64,000 bases of DNA from Methylomonas sp. LL1 (GCF_015711015.1 NZ_CP064653.1:1860001-1924000), one strand, 5' to 3'; numbered from the stretch's first letter, positions 44,852 through 54,471 are shown. Translations and numbers: made by a program. Notes: generated from the sequence alone by a model not told the origin.

Positions 44852-45355
44852 CTAAAGCTCTTCCGCTTCCCGGCAACGCCGCCAGATGATTTTAAAAGTC
44901 TCCGTCAACGTCGGGTCGTTTTCCTCAACCCGTTGATTCACTTCGTCCGGCTCCAGCCAACGGCTGTCATCGATTTCATCGGCGGCTGGACTGAATGGCC
45001 CGTTGTGCCGGCAACGATACACCTGGATAAACTCCATGCCCAATGCCGGCGTCGGCTCCAGCTTGAACAACTCGGTCAAACAGGCCGAAACGCCCAGTTC
45101 TTCCAGTAATTCTCTCGGCGCGCAATCGGCATAGGTTTCGCCGTCATCGACATGGCCGGCCGCCGAGCTATCCCACAGGCCTTTATTCAAGTCTTTTTTC
45201 ATCGAACGCTTTTGCAGCAACAGCTGGCCCGAATCGTTAAAAACCAGAATATGCACCGCCCGGTGGCGCAAGGCCAAGGCGTGAATTTCACTGCGCGGGC
45301 GGCGATCGATGATGCGATCGTGCTGGTCGACAACGGCAAGGAGCTCATTATGCAT
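44852..45355 (-). CDS. Nudix hydrolase (YfcD/IPP-isomerase-like)
   Basis: A 167-residue Nudix protein. The Nudix box GHVDDGETYADCAPRELLEE is complete (G-x5-E-x7-REUxEExGU). Neighbouring phrases HRAVHILVFNDSGQLLLQKR and GLWDSSAAGHVD match the YfcD branch, which is close to isopentenyl-diphosphate isomerase but without its Cys active site. The natural substrate is unknown. It is divergent from the tetR gene with about 70 bases between starts. Confidence 0.88.
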   Translation of the reverse strand: MHNELLAVVDQHDRIIDRRPRSEIHALALRHRAVHILVFNDSGQLLLQKRSMKKDLNKGLWDSSAAGHVDDGETYADCAPRELLEELGVSACLTELFKLEPTPALGMEFIQVYRCRHNGPFSPAADEIDDSRWLEPDEVNQRVEENDPTLTETFKIIWRRCREAEEL

Positions 45356-45425
45356 GACTGACTATCGATTCCGGGTTAAAGGTCGTGTATGGTATCGCTT
45401 TTTGATTGCGCCTCGCAGAGCAAAT

Positions 45426-46037
45426 ATGGCCAGAAGAAGTGAACACACTCAAGAACAAATCCGGGAGATGGTGCTGAAGGCGGCGGAAAACATCGTCATC
45501 GAAGAGGGATTCAAGGCCTTGACCGTCCGCAAGGTGGCGATGGACATCGGTTATACGGTGGGCAGCATTTATATGGTCTATGCCAACATGGACGATTTGA
45601 TCATGCATATCAAAGCCAAAACCCTGGACGAATTGGCCGAACATATGCGTAGTATCAAGCCACCCGCCAATGTCGAACAACATATCCAGTCCCTGGCCGA
45701 CATCTACTTGGCGTTTGCCCACCAACATTTCAATCGATGGCGGATGATTTTCGATGCCCAAAGCGACGCCCCGGTGCCGGACTGGTATCAGCAAAAAGTG
45801 CAAAACATGTTTGTGATCGTCGAAGACCTGTTTCAACGCTTGCTGCCCGAGCAGTCGGCGGAACAGGTGCGGCTGGCGGCTCGCGCGCTTTGGTGCGGGG
45901 TACACGGGGTTTGCGTGCTATCGTTGAATGGCAGCCTGGGCGGAGTCGGCGCCGAAAACGCCGAAGCCACGATCGGTTTACTGGTACAAAATTTTATTCA
46001 GGGCTGGAAGCAGAAGGTGCATCAGGCAGATGCATAA
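45426..46037 (+). CDS. TetR family transcriptional regulator
   Basis: A 203-residue regulator starting MARRSEHTQEQIREMVLKAA at 45426; an upstream frame overlapping the Nudix gene is rejected. The helix-turn-helix is VRKVAMDIGYTVGSIYMVYA (about 38-57). The C-terminal part has a WHG-domain-like look (ALWCGVHGVCVLSLNG). Its 3-prime end overlaps the convergent lplT by 44 bases, so antisense effects are possible. Likely targets are itself and the divergent Nudix gene or the lplT-aas pair. Confidence 0.88.
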   Translation: MARRSEHTQEQIREMVLKAAENIVIEEGFKALTVRKVAMDIGYTVGSIYMVYANMDDLIMHIKAKTLDELAEHMRSIKPPANVEQHIQSLADIYLAFAHQHFNRWRMIFDAQSDAPVPDWYQQKVQNMFVIVEDLFQRLLPEQSAEQVRLAARALWCGVHGVCVLSLNGSLGGVGAENAEATIGLLVQNFIQGWKQKVHQADA

Positions 46038-47166
46038 CCACCAGAAAAGTCGCCAACACCAATAAACCACCCAGCGCCAGCAGCGCCACAATCGGGCCGA
46101 CCTGTTGCGAGGCCGCCAGGGTATAAGTGCCTACCGCCAGCAGCATCGCCGCATTTTGAAAGAAGTTCTGCAGCGCCACCGCCCCGCCGCTACCTATGCT
46201 TTGCTGCCCCAACTCCTGCAGAGCCGCGTTGATCGGCACGATAAACATCCCGCCGGCAGTCCCCATCAAGAACAACACGAATCGGGCCGGCCAAATCGCA
46301 TCGGTAAAACTCAGCGCCATGATCAACAAGCCCATCAGATAGGCCGGAATCCGCGCCCGGCGCAGATGCTCCAACGGAATGATATGCGGCACTAAGGCCG
46401 AGCCGGCGATGATGCCCAGGGCCAGAAACAAGGTCAGATTAGCAATATCGCTGGCGTTATGCGTCATCAGCACCAGCGGCGCCCAGGCGATAATAATCAC
46501 CCGCACACTGGCGGCGGCGGCCCAAAACAACGACGCGCCCAGCACCGCAAAGCGAGAACGCGGCAGCGATAAAAAGCTACCCACTTCCCGCGCAAACAGC
46601 ACGATTTTCGAACCGGCTATCGGGGTTTTACTGATGTTGACCGGCAGAAACAACGTGGTGGCCGCCGAAATCAGGAACAAAACGACGGTGCCGATCAAGG
46701 CCCAACTGGTCGAATAATCGGCCACTTTGGCCCCCACCACCATCCCGGTCAGAATCGCTAGAATAGTCGAGCCTTCTATCCAGCTATTGGCTTTCACCAG
46801 ACCGTTATGACCGGCCAGTTCCGGCAAAATGCCGTACTTGGCTGGACTATAAAGAGCGGCGCCGACACCGACGATACAATAGGCAATCAGCGGCTCGACT
46901 TTCAACAGCAACAATCCCGCACCGGCGGCCTTAATCAGATTGGCGATAATCAACACCCGCGACTTGGCATGATTGTCGGCGAAGGTTCCAACCCAGGGCG
47001 CCAATAACACAAAAGCCACCAGAAACACGCTTTGCAAGGCCGGCACATACCAGCCCGGCGGCTGGGCGGTTTGCATCACCAAGGCGATCACGGTAAACAA
47101 AATGGCGTTGTCGGCAAAGGCGGACAAGAATTGGGCGATCAGCAATGGGTAGATGTGTTTGCTCAT
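45994..47166 (-). CDS. lplT: Lysophospholipid transporter LplT
   Basis: A 390-residue MFS transporter with about 12 membrane helices. It opens MSKHIYPLLIAQFLSAFADN, a LplT signature, and has LYSPAKYGILPELAGHNGLV in the first half. LplT flips lysophospholipids inward for re-acylation by Aas, the neighbouring gene three bases upstream. Both are thus one functional unit on the minus strand. Confidence 0.93.
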   Translation of the reverse strand: MSKHIYPLLIAQFLSAFADNAILFTVIALVMQTAQPPGWYVPALQSVFLVAFVLLAPWVGTFADNHAKSRVLIIANLIKAAGAGLLLLKVEPLIAYCIVGVGAALYSPAKYGILPELAGHNGLVKANSWIEGSTILAILTGMVVGAKVADYSTSWALIGTVVLFLISAATTLFLPVNISKTPIAGSKIVLFAREVGSFLSLPRSRFAVLGASLFWAAAASVRVIIIAWAPLVLMTHNASDIANLTLFLALGIIAGSALVPHIIPLEHLRRARIPAYLMGLLIMALSFTDAIWPARFVLFLMGTAGGMFIVPINAALQELGQQSIGSGGAVALQNFFQNAAMLLAVGTYTLAASQQVGPIVALLALGGLLVLATFLVVMHLPDAPSASSPE

Positions 47167-47169
47167 GCT

Positions 47170-49323
47170 CTATGCCTCGTAGGACGTCAAGGCCGCGGCC
47201 TGCTTGGTTGATTCGATGTAATCGGTTTTCCCGGTGGGCAATACCGGAATCTTCTCGACCACGAACACTTTTTTCGGCAATGTGATTGAAGCCACACCAG
47301 GCGATGCCTCGGCCAGTTGCTTGGCTGTGGCATCGCGCCGGGTGGTCAACAGCACCAGTTGTTCGCCTTTTTTCGGGTCGGGCAGGCTGACCACGGCATG
47401 CTGGGCTTCCGGCCAGGCATTGCCGGCCAATTGCTCCACCGCCGTCAGCGACACCATTTCACCGCTGATCTTGGCGAAACGTTTGCTGCGGCCTTGAATG
47501 CTGATGAAGCCTTCGTCGTCGACTTGCACGATGTCGCCGGTGTCATACCAGCCTTCACCGTATAGTGAACAAGGCGGCACCAACACGCCCGGATTGTCCG
47601 GCAATAGATAGCCTTTCATGATGTTGGGGCCGGCCACATGCAACTTGCCGCCGTGCTCGATGCCCGGCACCGGTTCCAGCTTATACAACATGTCAGGCAT
47701 GAAGCGGCCGACGGTGCCGGCCTTGTAATCCATCGGCGTGTTGACCGAAGTGACCGGCGCGGTTTCGGTGGCGCCGTAACCTTCGAGGATGCGAATGCCG
47801 AATTTATCCAGCCACATCGCCCGGGTACTCTCCTGCAATTTTTCGGCACCGGCCACCACGTAACGCATGCTGAAAAAATCGTAAGCGTGGGCTTTTTTGG
47901 CATAGGCCGCCAAGAAGGTATTGGTGCCGAACATAATGGTGGCGCCGACTTCGTAGGCCATTTCCGGCACGACCGCATAATGCAGCGGAGATGGATAAAA
48001 AAACGTGGTCATGCCGTTCATCACCGGCAACAGGGTCCCGATGGTAAAACCGAAGGAATGAAACATCGGCAAAAAATTCAACACCACATCGGTCGGATTG
48101 AAGTCTATCCTGGATTTGACTTGCTGATGATTGGCCAACACATTGGCATGCGACAGCACCACCCCTTTCGGCGCGCCTTCCGAACCGGAGGTAAACAGCA
48201 CCACTGCGGCATCATCGGCATCGTAGGCATGGCTTTTGTACCAGTAGTCGGCGGTTTTGGCCTCGATCACGGCCTTGAATTTATCGACTAGCGTTAGCGA
48301 TGCCGCCAGGTCTTCCAGATATACCAGCTTTACATGCTTGGATAGGGCCTCTGCTTCGTGCTCCAAATGCGCCAGCCCGATGAATTTGCGCGAACTCAGT
48401 ACCAACTTGATTTTGCCGGTATGGCAGGCCGAGGCCATGCCGGCCGAACCGATGGAATAATTCAACATCCCCGGCACGCGTCCGTACAACTGCAAACCCA
48501 AGATCGCACACAGGGTTTTGGTCGAATTGGGCAACAACACGCCGACGTTTTCCCCGTCGACGGTCAGGGGGCGCACCAACTGGCCGAGAATGATGCTACG
48601 GGTGATCAAATCATCGTAGCTCAACGGTTTGCGTTCCAGGTCTTCGGCCACAGTATGACGGCCGCCATGAGTCCGGCGAGCCTCCAGCAAGGCCGAGAAC
48701 AGCGTTTGCTGGTAATGGCTGGTGGCAAACAACATTTCGGTCATGATGTCGGCCAGAATATGACCACTCTGCTTACGTCTGACCTTGCCGGTAAATTTGC
48801 CGTGGGTATCGATCCGGGTCGGCGGCATGATATGAATGGTGATAGCCGGAAACCAGCGCAAACGCACGATGTTTCTGAGCTTGGAAAAGTGGCTGTACTG
48901 CGCGCCGTCGATGCGTATCGGCAGGATCGTGGCGCCGGATTTGTCGGCCACCATGCCGGTGCCGTCGTAAATTTTCATCATCGAGCCGGTCACCGTGATC
49001 CGGCCTTCGGGAAAAATCACGGTTTTGGTGTCGTGTTGCAGATGATGGATCAGGGCTTTTAACGACAATGGATGGGTGGGGTCCATCGGAAATACTTTGG
49101 ATAAACGCAGGAAAGGTTTTAACCACCAGCGTTCGGAAATTTGGGTGTTGATGGCAAAGGTAATGTCATCGGGTAAAAAAACCCCTAGTAATAACGGATC
49201 CAGAAAGGATACGTGATTGGCGACGATCAATACCCTGTCGCCGGCTCGAGCGTAATTATCGAGGCCGATGACCTTAACCTTGAATAGTAATGTCAGTAGC
49301 CAGTGTAGAAATTTCTTTAACAT
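47170..49323 (-). CDS. aas: Bifunctional acyltransferase/acyl-ACP synthetase Aas
   Basis: A 717-residue enzyme. The N-terminal acyltransferase domain (about 1-200) has the catalytic NHVSFLDPLLLG (HX4D) and FPEGR motifs; the C-terminal part is an acyl-activating enzyme with VVLFTSGSEGAPKGVVLSHA and YGATETAPVTS. It activates fatty acids on ACP and re-acylates lysophosphatidylethanolamine brought in by LplT. The start at 49323 is the original ATG, but its ribosome-binding site is now separated from it by an insertion sequence. Confidence 0.93.
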   Translation of the reverse strand: MLKKFLHWLLTLLFKVKVIGLDNYARAGDRVLIVANHVSFLDPLLLGVFLPDDITFAINTQISERWWLKPFLRLSKVFPMDPTHPLSLKALIHHLQHDTKTVIFPEGRITVTGSMMKIYDGTGMVADKSGATILPIRIDGAQYSHFSKLRNIVRLRWFPAITIHIMPPTRIDTHGKFTGKVRRKQSGHILADIMTEMLFATSHYQQTLFSALLEARRTHGGRHTVAEDLERKPLSYDDLITRSIILGQLVRPLTVDGENVGVLLPNSTKTLCAILGLQLYGRVPGMLNYSIGSAGMASACHTGKIKLVLSSRKFIGLAHLEHEAEALSKHVKLVYLEDLAASLTLVDKFKAVIEAKTADYWYKSHAYDADDAAVVLFTSGSEGAPKGVVLSHANVLANHQQVKSRIDFNPTDVVLNFLPMFHSFGFTIGTLLPVMNGMTTFFYPSPLHYAVVPEMAYEVGATIMFGTNTFLAAYAKKAHAYDFFSMRYVVAGAEKLQESTRAMWLDKFGIRILEGYGATETAPVTSVNTPMDYKAGTVGRFMPDMLYKLEPVPGIEHGGKLHVAGPNIMKGYLLPDNPGVLVPPCSLYGEGWYDTGDIVQVDDEGFISIQGRSKRFAKISGEMVSLTAVEQLAGNAWPEAQHAVVSLPDPKKGEQLVLLTTRRDATAKQLAEASPGVASITLPKKVFVVEKIPVLPTGKTDYIESTKQAAALTSYEA

Positions 49324-49324
49324 A

Positions 49325-50437
49325 TAGATACGGCCCCATGAAGTTTGAACTAAGGCGTTCATTGATTGTCTTGATGGCATGGATAAAGAAGACGCAAGAT
49401 ATCAAACACTGGCGCAACTGCATGAAAGGCGAAAGCAGGTCGTGCGATTGCATAATAAAGGCATCAAGATCATGGCCATTGTCGGCTTGACGGGCCTGAC
49501 CTATCCGACGGTCAGGCGAACGTTGGATTTGTATCAGCAAGGTGGTTGGCGAGCGATAAGTCCGACGAGCCGGGGCCGAGAAAAAGGCCAAGGTCGCATG
49601 CTAAACGCTGAGCAAGAACAGCAGATTCAGCGAGCCATCATCGACAAACGCCCGGAACAATTGAAAATGGATTTCTGTTTATGGAGCCGGGCCGCCGTGA
49701 TGCAACTCATTGAACAGGAATATGGGATAAAACTGCCGGTGAGAACCGTGGGCAAATATCTGGCCCGCTGGGGGTTTACGCCGCAAAAACCCATCAAAAA
49801 GGCTTACGAACAACGCCCTGAAGCGGTTCAGGCTTGGCTGAATGAACAGTATCCCGCCATTGCGGCCAAGGCAAAAGCCGAAGGCGGCGAAATTCACTGG
49901 GGCGATGAAACCGCATTGACCAACACCGATGTGCGAGGCAGAAGCTATGCGCCAGCAGGACAGACTCCGGTGACTTATGCGCCAGGCGGCAAACGCGAAA
50001 AACTCTCCATGATTGCCACCGTCACCAATCAAGGAAAAACCCGTTGGATGATCATTGACGAAGCCTTCAACGCCGACAAACTCATCGAATTCCTTCAGGC
50101 GCTGATCAAGGATGCCGGCAAAAAAGTCTTTCTGATCGTCGATAACCTGCGCGTCCATCATGCCAAGCCGGTCAAGGCTTGGTTGGCAGAACACAGCCAC
50201 CAAATCGAAATGTTTTATTTACCCAGCTATAGCCCGGAACTGAATCCAGAAGAACGCTTGAATGCCGATCTGAAGCAGGCGATGGGCAAAAAAGTCCCGG
50301 TCAGAACCAAAGCCAAATTGCGCGATGCCGCGAATGAACACATGGTGCGATTAGAACAATCCCCTGATAGGGTTCGGAGTTTCTTTCAGGATCAACCGGT
50401 GAAGTATGCCGCTTAAAACTTCATGGGGCCGGATCAA
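49325..50437. mobile_element. IS630-family insertion sequence, complete
   Basis: A 1113-bp element whose ends are inverted repeats (TAGATACGGCCCCATGAAGT on the left; on the right, read inward, TTGATCCGGCCCCATGAAGT). TA occurs at 49323-49324 and 50438-50439, the target duplication expected of IS630. Removing the element and one TA restores AGGAGG six bases before the aas ATG, which fixes the borders to the base. Confidence 0.92.
49379..50416 (+). CDS. IS630-family transposase
   Basis: A 345-residue transposase with an N-terminal helix-turn-helix region (IKIMAIVGLTGLTYPTVRRT) and the DDE triad in HWGDETALTN, LIVDNLRVHHAKP and YLPSYSPELNPEERLNADLK. Frame and length are intact. It is read away from aas. 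Confidence 0.95.
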   Translation: MDKEDARYQTLAQLHERRKQVVRLHNKGIKIMAIVGLTGLTYPTVRRTLDLYQQGGWRAISPTSRGREKGQGRMLNAEQEQQIQRAIIDKRPEQLKMDFCLWSRAAVMQLIEQEYGIKLPVRTVGKYLARWGFTPQKPIKKAYEQRPEAVQAWLNEQYPAIAAKAKAEGGEIHWGDETALTNTDVRGRSYAPAGQTPVTYAPGGKREKLSMIATVTNQGKTRWMIIDEAFNADKLIEFLQALIKDAGKKVFLIVDNLRVHHAKPVKAWLAEHSHQIEMFYLPSYSPELNPEERLNADLKQAMGKKVPVRTKAKLRDAANEHMVRLEQSPDRVRSFFQDQPVKYAA

Positions 50438-50583
50438 TAGTATGCCTCCTGGGGGCGCATCTTATCAGACGAATTGCGATTTGCAGGCGATACTATAAGG
50501 CTTAATTAAACTATGTTCAATTTATTATTGGTTTTCCCCCTTGTTGTTTGAGGTTGAAATACGCTGTTGGCTTCGATTGCACC

Positions 50584-50635
50584 GTTGGCTGAGCGGAGCC
50601 GAAGCCAACGTAGACTTCGGCTCCGCTCAGCCAAC
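50584..50635. repeat. Long perfect hairpin, GCCGAAG family
   Basis: A 21-base arm (GTTGGCTGAGCGGAGCCGAAG, abbreviated here as 50584-50604) pairs perfectly with 50615-50635 around a 10-base loop. It lies just after the last gene of the polysaccharide operon and could end or protect that transcript; there is no U-run. The rest of 50438-50656 holds only the old aas promoter and ribosome-binding site. Confidence 0.8.
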
Positions 50636-50656
50636 GAAAAAGCCCTTCAACAGACC

Positions 50657-51586
50657 TCAATTTGCGCGCTGAAAGCGCCAATAAGCCTTATGCAGACTCA
50701 GGCATTGGCTGACGACGACGGGCAAGCGATCTTGCAAGGTGGCGCCCATTTTGTATCCCAGCCATTTCAAACCTGTTCTGAGGATGGCCGAAGGGATCAG
50801 TCCCGGGGCGAATTTGAGTAAATAGAGCATTTCGGACCGCACAAAGCGCAAACCCTCGCCCGAAGCGCCACCGAATGTTTGTTGCAGCCATGGCGTTTGC
50901 GCATGGAATACGCCGATGTCGAAGTAACGTTTAAATTCGTCGCTAAAACCGTAATCGTGCGAATGAAACACCCTAGCCTCGGCGCAATAGGCGATTTTCC
51001 AATCGGCAAGCAACAGCTTGCCGGCCACCCAGGTATCTTCGTTCATAATGGTGTTCAAAGGAAAACCGCCGACCTGCATCAAGGCGGCGCGCCGATAACC
51101 GGCAAACGAGTTGGAGATAAACACGGTTTTGATGCCAAAAACGCCGCGATCTTCCAATCCGCGCAGCTGACTCCGATCGGGATAATTAAATAAGCGGGCG
51201 TGCGCGCCAATCGGCCCGGCGTTTTGATGCGGCAGCTGGCGGCCATAGGCCGCGCCCACCCGTGGATTTTCGAATGCCGCCAGCAAATTCTGGATCGCTT
51301 CCGCATCCGCCAATAAGGCATCCTGGGTCAGAAACAGAATCAGATCGATATCGGGCATTAAATCCACGCCCCACTGCCGGGTACCGCCGTGATTAAACGC
51401 CGATTTGGCTATTACCTGAATCTCAAATCCCCGTTCCCGCGCCAATGCCACCGTATCATCGTTGGAGGATGAGTCGATCAACAGCAAACGATCCGGTTTC
51501 CGGGTTTGTTGCACTAACGCGTCAAGCCAGGCAAGCCAAAGCCCGCCGGCATTCAAGGTGGGCACGATCAGCCCGGTTTTAATCAT
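50657..51586 (-). CDS. GT2 glycosyltransferase, rhamnosyltransferase-like
   Basis: A 309-residue GT-A fold enzyme: VPTLNAGGLWLAWLDALVQQ opening, LLIDSSSNDDT and the metal-site region FLTQDALLAD. The phrases ISNSFAGYRRAALMQVGGF and MNEDTW are typical of WbbL/RfbF rhamnosyltransferases. No membrane helix; it probably adds a sugar to the lipid-linked repeat in the cytoplasm. It is last in the operon and overlaps the GT4 gene by eight bases. Confidence 0.85.
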   Translation of the reverse strand: MIKTGLIVPTLNAGGLWLAWLDALVQQTRKPDRLLLIDSSSNDDTVALARERGFEIQVIAKSAFNHGGTRQWGVDLMPDIDLILFLTQDALLADAEAIQNLLAAFENPRVGAAYGRQLPHQNAGPIGAHARLFNYPDRSQLRGLEDRGVFGIKTVFISNSFAGYRRAALMQVGGFPLNTIMNEDTWVAGKLLLADWKIAYCAEARVFHSHDYGFSDEFKRYFDIGVFHAQTPWLQQTFGGASGEGLRFVRSEMLYLLKFAPGLIPSAILRTGLKWLGYKMGATLQDRLPVVVSQCLSLHKAYWRFQRAN

Positions 51587-52781
51587 AGGAAGCTCCTTGG
51601 CTTAATTGATCAGCGGTTTTGGTCCGAAGCGGTTTCATCATGACTTGCCAGATTCGCTCCCCCAGTCTGACCGGATTTAATTGCTGTTCAACATAATCGC
51701 GGCCGCTTGAGGACATGCGTTGCCACTCCGATTCATTCAAGGCTTGCGCCTTTTGCAGCGCTGCGCAAACGGCAGCTTCATTTCGATCGAAAACCAGACC
51801 TGCGCCTAAGGCTTCGATATGATCCCAGGCCAAGCCCTTGGCCACCAAAACCGGCCTGCCGGCGGCCAAGGCTTCCGCCACCACGTTGCCGAAATTCTCG
51901 CGCATGCCGCCAGCCTGCTCCAAACCGGACGGTAATACCAGGAAATGACTGGCCGCCAGTAAATCCATCACGCCGGTTCGCTCCAGATACCCCCGATAGC
52001 TGATTGCACCCTGGGCTTGTTCCAGCAAGGCCTGAAATTCCTTGAAATATTCGCCATCGACACTGCGTCCGGCAATTACCAACCTATCCGCCGGCCGGCG
52101 CACTTTCAACCAGGCCCGAATAAAGGCATTGATACCCTTTTCCTGCTGCACATGCCCCAGGAAACACAGTTGCATGCCTTGTTCGGCCGGGTACGGAGCC
52201 ACTTCAATATCCCGGCTGTCAATGCCGTTCGGTACCAGTAAAATACGGGCATCTTGGCCCAACACATTGCGCACGCCTTCGGCTTCGGTATCGCTGGTGC
52301 AATGCACCGCTATTGCCCGGCGCAAAGTCGGAAAGGTCAACAGTTTGTAATACAACCATTTATGCGGCTTGCGCCGGCGTATCAATTCGACATGTTCCGG
52401 CATCAAACCGCCATGCACGGCCACCATGAACGGCTTTCCGAGCAGGCTACAAAACACGGCCGCCAGGGTCGAGGGCCAGGTGGCAATGCCGTGGATATAA
52501 ATTACCGGAGCCCGCAGACACAATTTGAATAATTTGGCTATTGCACCCAGGCCAAAGCCCCAGCGCCGGAAGCCATAGCAGCGGTACAATCCGACATCGA
52601 CCTTGGCGCCAAAATCCACTTCGTCGGGACGCAAGCGACCGGCAATGGATTCGTCCGAAGCCACCAAGGCCATATCATGCCCACTTGCCGCCCAAGCTCT
52701 GGTCAATACCCCGCACGTCACCGACACCCCGCCGTAACCTTGGGCCGGCGGCACATGCGTGGTCACAATTCCTACATCCAT
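51579..52781 (-). CDS. GT4 family glycosyltransferase
   Basis: A 400-residue GT-B enzyme. The N-terminal acceptor domain starts VGIVTTHVPPAQGYGGVSV; the C-terminal donor domain contains LCFLGHVQQEKGINAFI and the E-x7-E motif in ENFGNVVAEALAAGRPVLVA. The sugar donor is not predictable. It is separated from the next upstream gene by only 37 bases. Confidence 0.88.
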   Translation of the reverse strand: MDVGIVTTHVPPAQGYGGVSVTCGVLTRAWAASGHDMALVASDESIAGRLRPDEVDFGAKVDVGLYRCYGFRRWGFGLGAIAKLFKLCLRAPVIYIHGIATWPSTLAAVFCSLLGKPFMVAVHGGLMPEHVELIRRRKPHKWLYYKLLTFPTLRRAIAVHCTSDTEAEGVRNVLGQDARILLVPNGIDSRDIEVAPYPAEQGMQLCFLGHVQQEKGINAFIRAWLKVRRPADRLVIAGRSVDGEYFKEFQALLEQAQGAISYRGYLERTGVMDLLAASHFLVLPSGLEQAGGMRENFGNVVAEALAAGRPVLVAKGLAWDHIEALGAGLVFDRNEAAVCAALQKAQALNESEWQRMSSSGRDYVEQQLNPVRLGERIWQVMMKPLRTKTADQLSQGASYD

Positions 52782-52818
52782 CTTGTTTCTCCCGATTTAA
52801 GCCGTGAATAATTTTGTT

Positions 52819-53673
52819 TCATCTGCCATAGGCCATAAAGCCGCGCCAGATGCCGATCAGGTTGTAAAACGAATACGACAGCTTGCCGGGATTCAGCGTC
52901 AGCAGGGCCAGCGTCATCTTCAATACCGGGGCCACCAGCATCTTGCGCAGGATGTAATAAGTGATGAACAAATCATGCTCATTGGCGAATTTGCGTATGT
53001 AAGCGCCGATACCGGTGGAATACTTCAACATGCGGGCGGTGCCCAGCGTGTAATGATCCTTATCGGCATGGTAAATCTTGATTCTTGGCGTATAAAAAGC
53101 CTTACCGCCGGCCCGCAACAAACGATACAACAGCTCAAAGCCTTCGGCGCCGGCATATTTGGAGCCGATGCCGAAATCGTGATCCAGATGGAATTGCTGT
53201 CTATCGACCCTATCCAGCGCAAAAAACTGGGTAAATTCCACCCCCATCATGTTCAGCCGGGAAAAATAACGGGCTCTGCGGCTGTTGACGCCTATGCTGA
53301 AACGGGTATCGGAAAAATCGTACGATCCCACCACCAGAATCGACAGTTTTTGCCGGTTTACGAATTCGCGCACGACTTTTCTGAGTACGTCCTTGTCATA
53401 TACGCAATCGTCATCCGGAAAAGCGACGATCTGTCCCCGCGCCAAGCCGATACCGTGATCCCTGGCCCTGGCGTTACCGACAAAATCAACCTTCACATGC
53501 TTCAAATCCAGGGATTTTGCAAACATTTGCATGATGTTATCGATCTTGCCGTCTTTATTTTGATCGATGACGATCAGCTCGAAATTCCGGTAGCTCTGAA
53601 ACAGCAGCGACTTCAAAAAATCCAATAATTCCAAATCCCTGCCCAGGGTGGCCAATACCAGTGACACTTTCAT
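52819..53673 (-). CDS. GT2 glycosyltransferase
   Basis: A 284-residue GT-A enzyme: VSLVLATLGRDLELLDFLKS at the N-terminus, FELIVIDQNKDGK, and the DXD-like FPDDDCVYDKD. A hydrophobic C-terminal part (about 235-275) may dock it on the membrane. Its ATG overlaps the stop of the upstream glycosyltransferase by four bases. Confidence 0.87.
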   Translation of the reverse strand: MKVSLVLATLGRDLELLDFLKSLLFQSYRNFELIVIDQNKDGKIDNIMQMFAKSLDLKHVKVDFVGNARARDHGIGLARGQIVAFPDDDCVYDKDVLRKVVREFVNRQKLSILVVGSYDFSDTRFSIGVNSRRARYFSRLNMMGVEFTQFFALDRVDRQQFHLDHDFGIGSKYAGAEGFELLYRLLRAGGKAFYTPRIKIYHADKDHYTLGTARMLKYSTGIGAYIRKFANEHDLFITYYILRKMLVAPVLKMTLALLTLNPGKLSYSFYNLIGIWRGFMAYGR

Positions 53674-54461
53674 GAGTCTCTCCTTGCCTGATTAGCGGCT
53701 TTTGCTTGTACATAAATGGTGGCTTCATACCAGGTGAACATCAACGCGAATTCCAGACCAGCCATGCCGTCCATAAAGCCTCCCCTCAAGATAAAGTGAT
53801 ATAAAAAGCGGGCGATGATGCGTAGCCAGGACCGCCCCAACAACACACTCAAGCGGCCGCGGGTGGTCATCACCGCGCCGTGGGTGGGTTGCAGCCGCAC
53901 TTCTTGCGCGGCCTTGTCGACATGCTTATGCATCCATTCGATGATCTCGCCGTGATAGAAATAATGCTCGTAGGCCAGTTCGGTATAAGCGATGCGGCAG
54001 CTGTCGGTCACCGCTTCGCCGTGGCCGGTATGGTTACGAACGAAGCGTACCGTTTCCCGCCGCGCCAGCCTTGGGTGATAAATCGGATAACCCGGCGCAT
54101 GATTCAGGCGTTTACCGCGTAAATACAGTATCGACGGCACCATCAACACATCGGCCTGCTCCAGCTTCAGTTCCCCGGCATCGAAGCTCTGGTAAAACGC
54201 CGCTGGATAGACTTCGTCGGCATCGACAAACAACAACCAGGGTGTACCGATGTCGCATCGATCCATGGCAAAGTTACGTTGCTCGGCGAAGCCGGGCCAG
54301 GGATTGCTATAAATCCTACAACCGCGTTCCTTGGCGATCGCCAGCGTGTTGTCGCTACTGCCGGAATCGACGATCACGATCGGATAACGCGCCGGAATCG
54401 CCGCCAAACAGCGCGGCAGGTTCGCTTCTTCGTTTTTGGTCAAAATAACCACGGTCAACAT
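53670..54461 (-). CDS. GT2 glycosyltransferase, WaaE/KdtX-like
   Basis: A 263-residue enzyme: LTVVILTKNEEANLPRCLAA, IVIVDSGSSDNT and LLFVDADEVYP (DXD site), then EQRNFAMDRCD. This follows the WaaE/KdtX branch that transfers hexoses in lipopolysaccharide or exopolysaccharide assembly. Here the context is polysaccharide export, so an exopolysaccharide sugar is more likely. Confidence 0.87.
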   Translation of the reverse strand: MLTVVILTKNEEANLPRCLAAIPARYPIVIVDSGSSDNTLAIAKERGCRIYSNPWPGFAEQRNFAMDRCDIGTPWLLFVDADEVYPAAFYQSFDAGELKLEQADVLMVPSILYLRGKRLNHAPGYPIYHPRLARRETVRFVRNHTGHGEAVTDSCRIAYTELAYEHYFYHGEIIEWMHKHVDKAAQEVRLQPTHGAVMTTRGRLSVLLGRSWLRIIARFLYHFILRGGFMDGMAGLEFALMFTWYEATIYVQAKAANQARRDS

Positions 54462-54471
54462 AGCTAAACTT

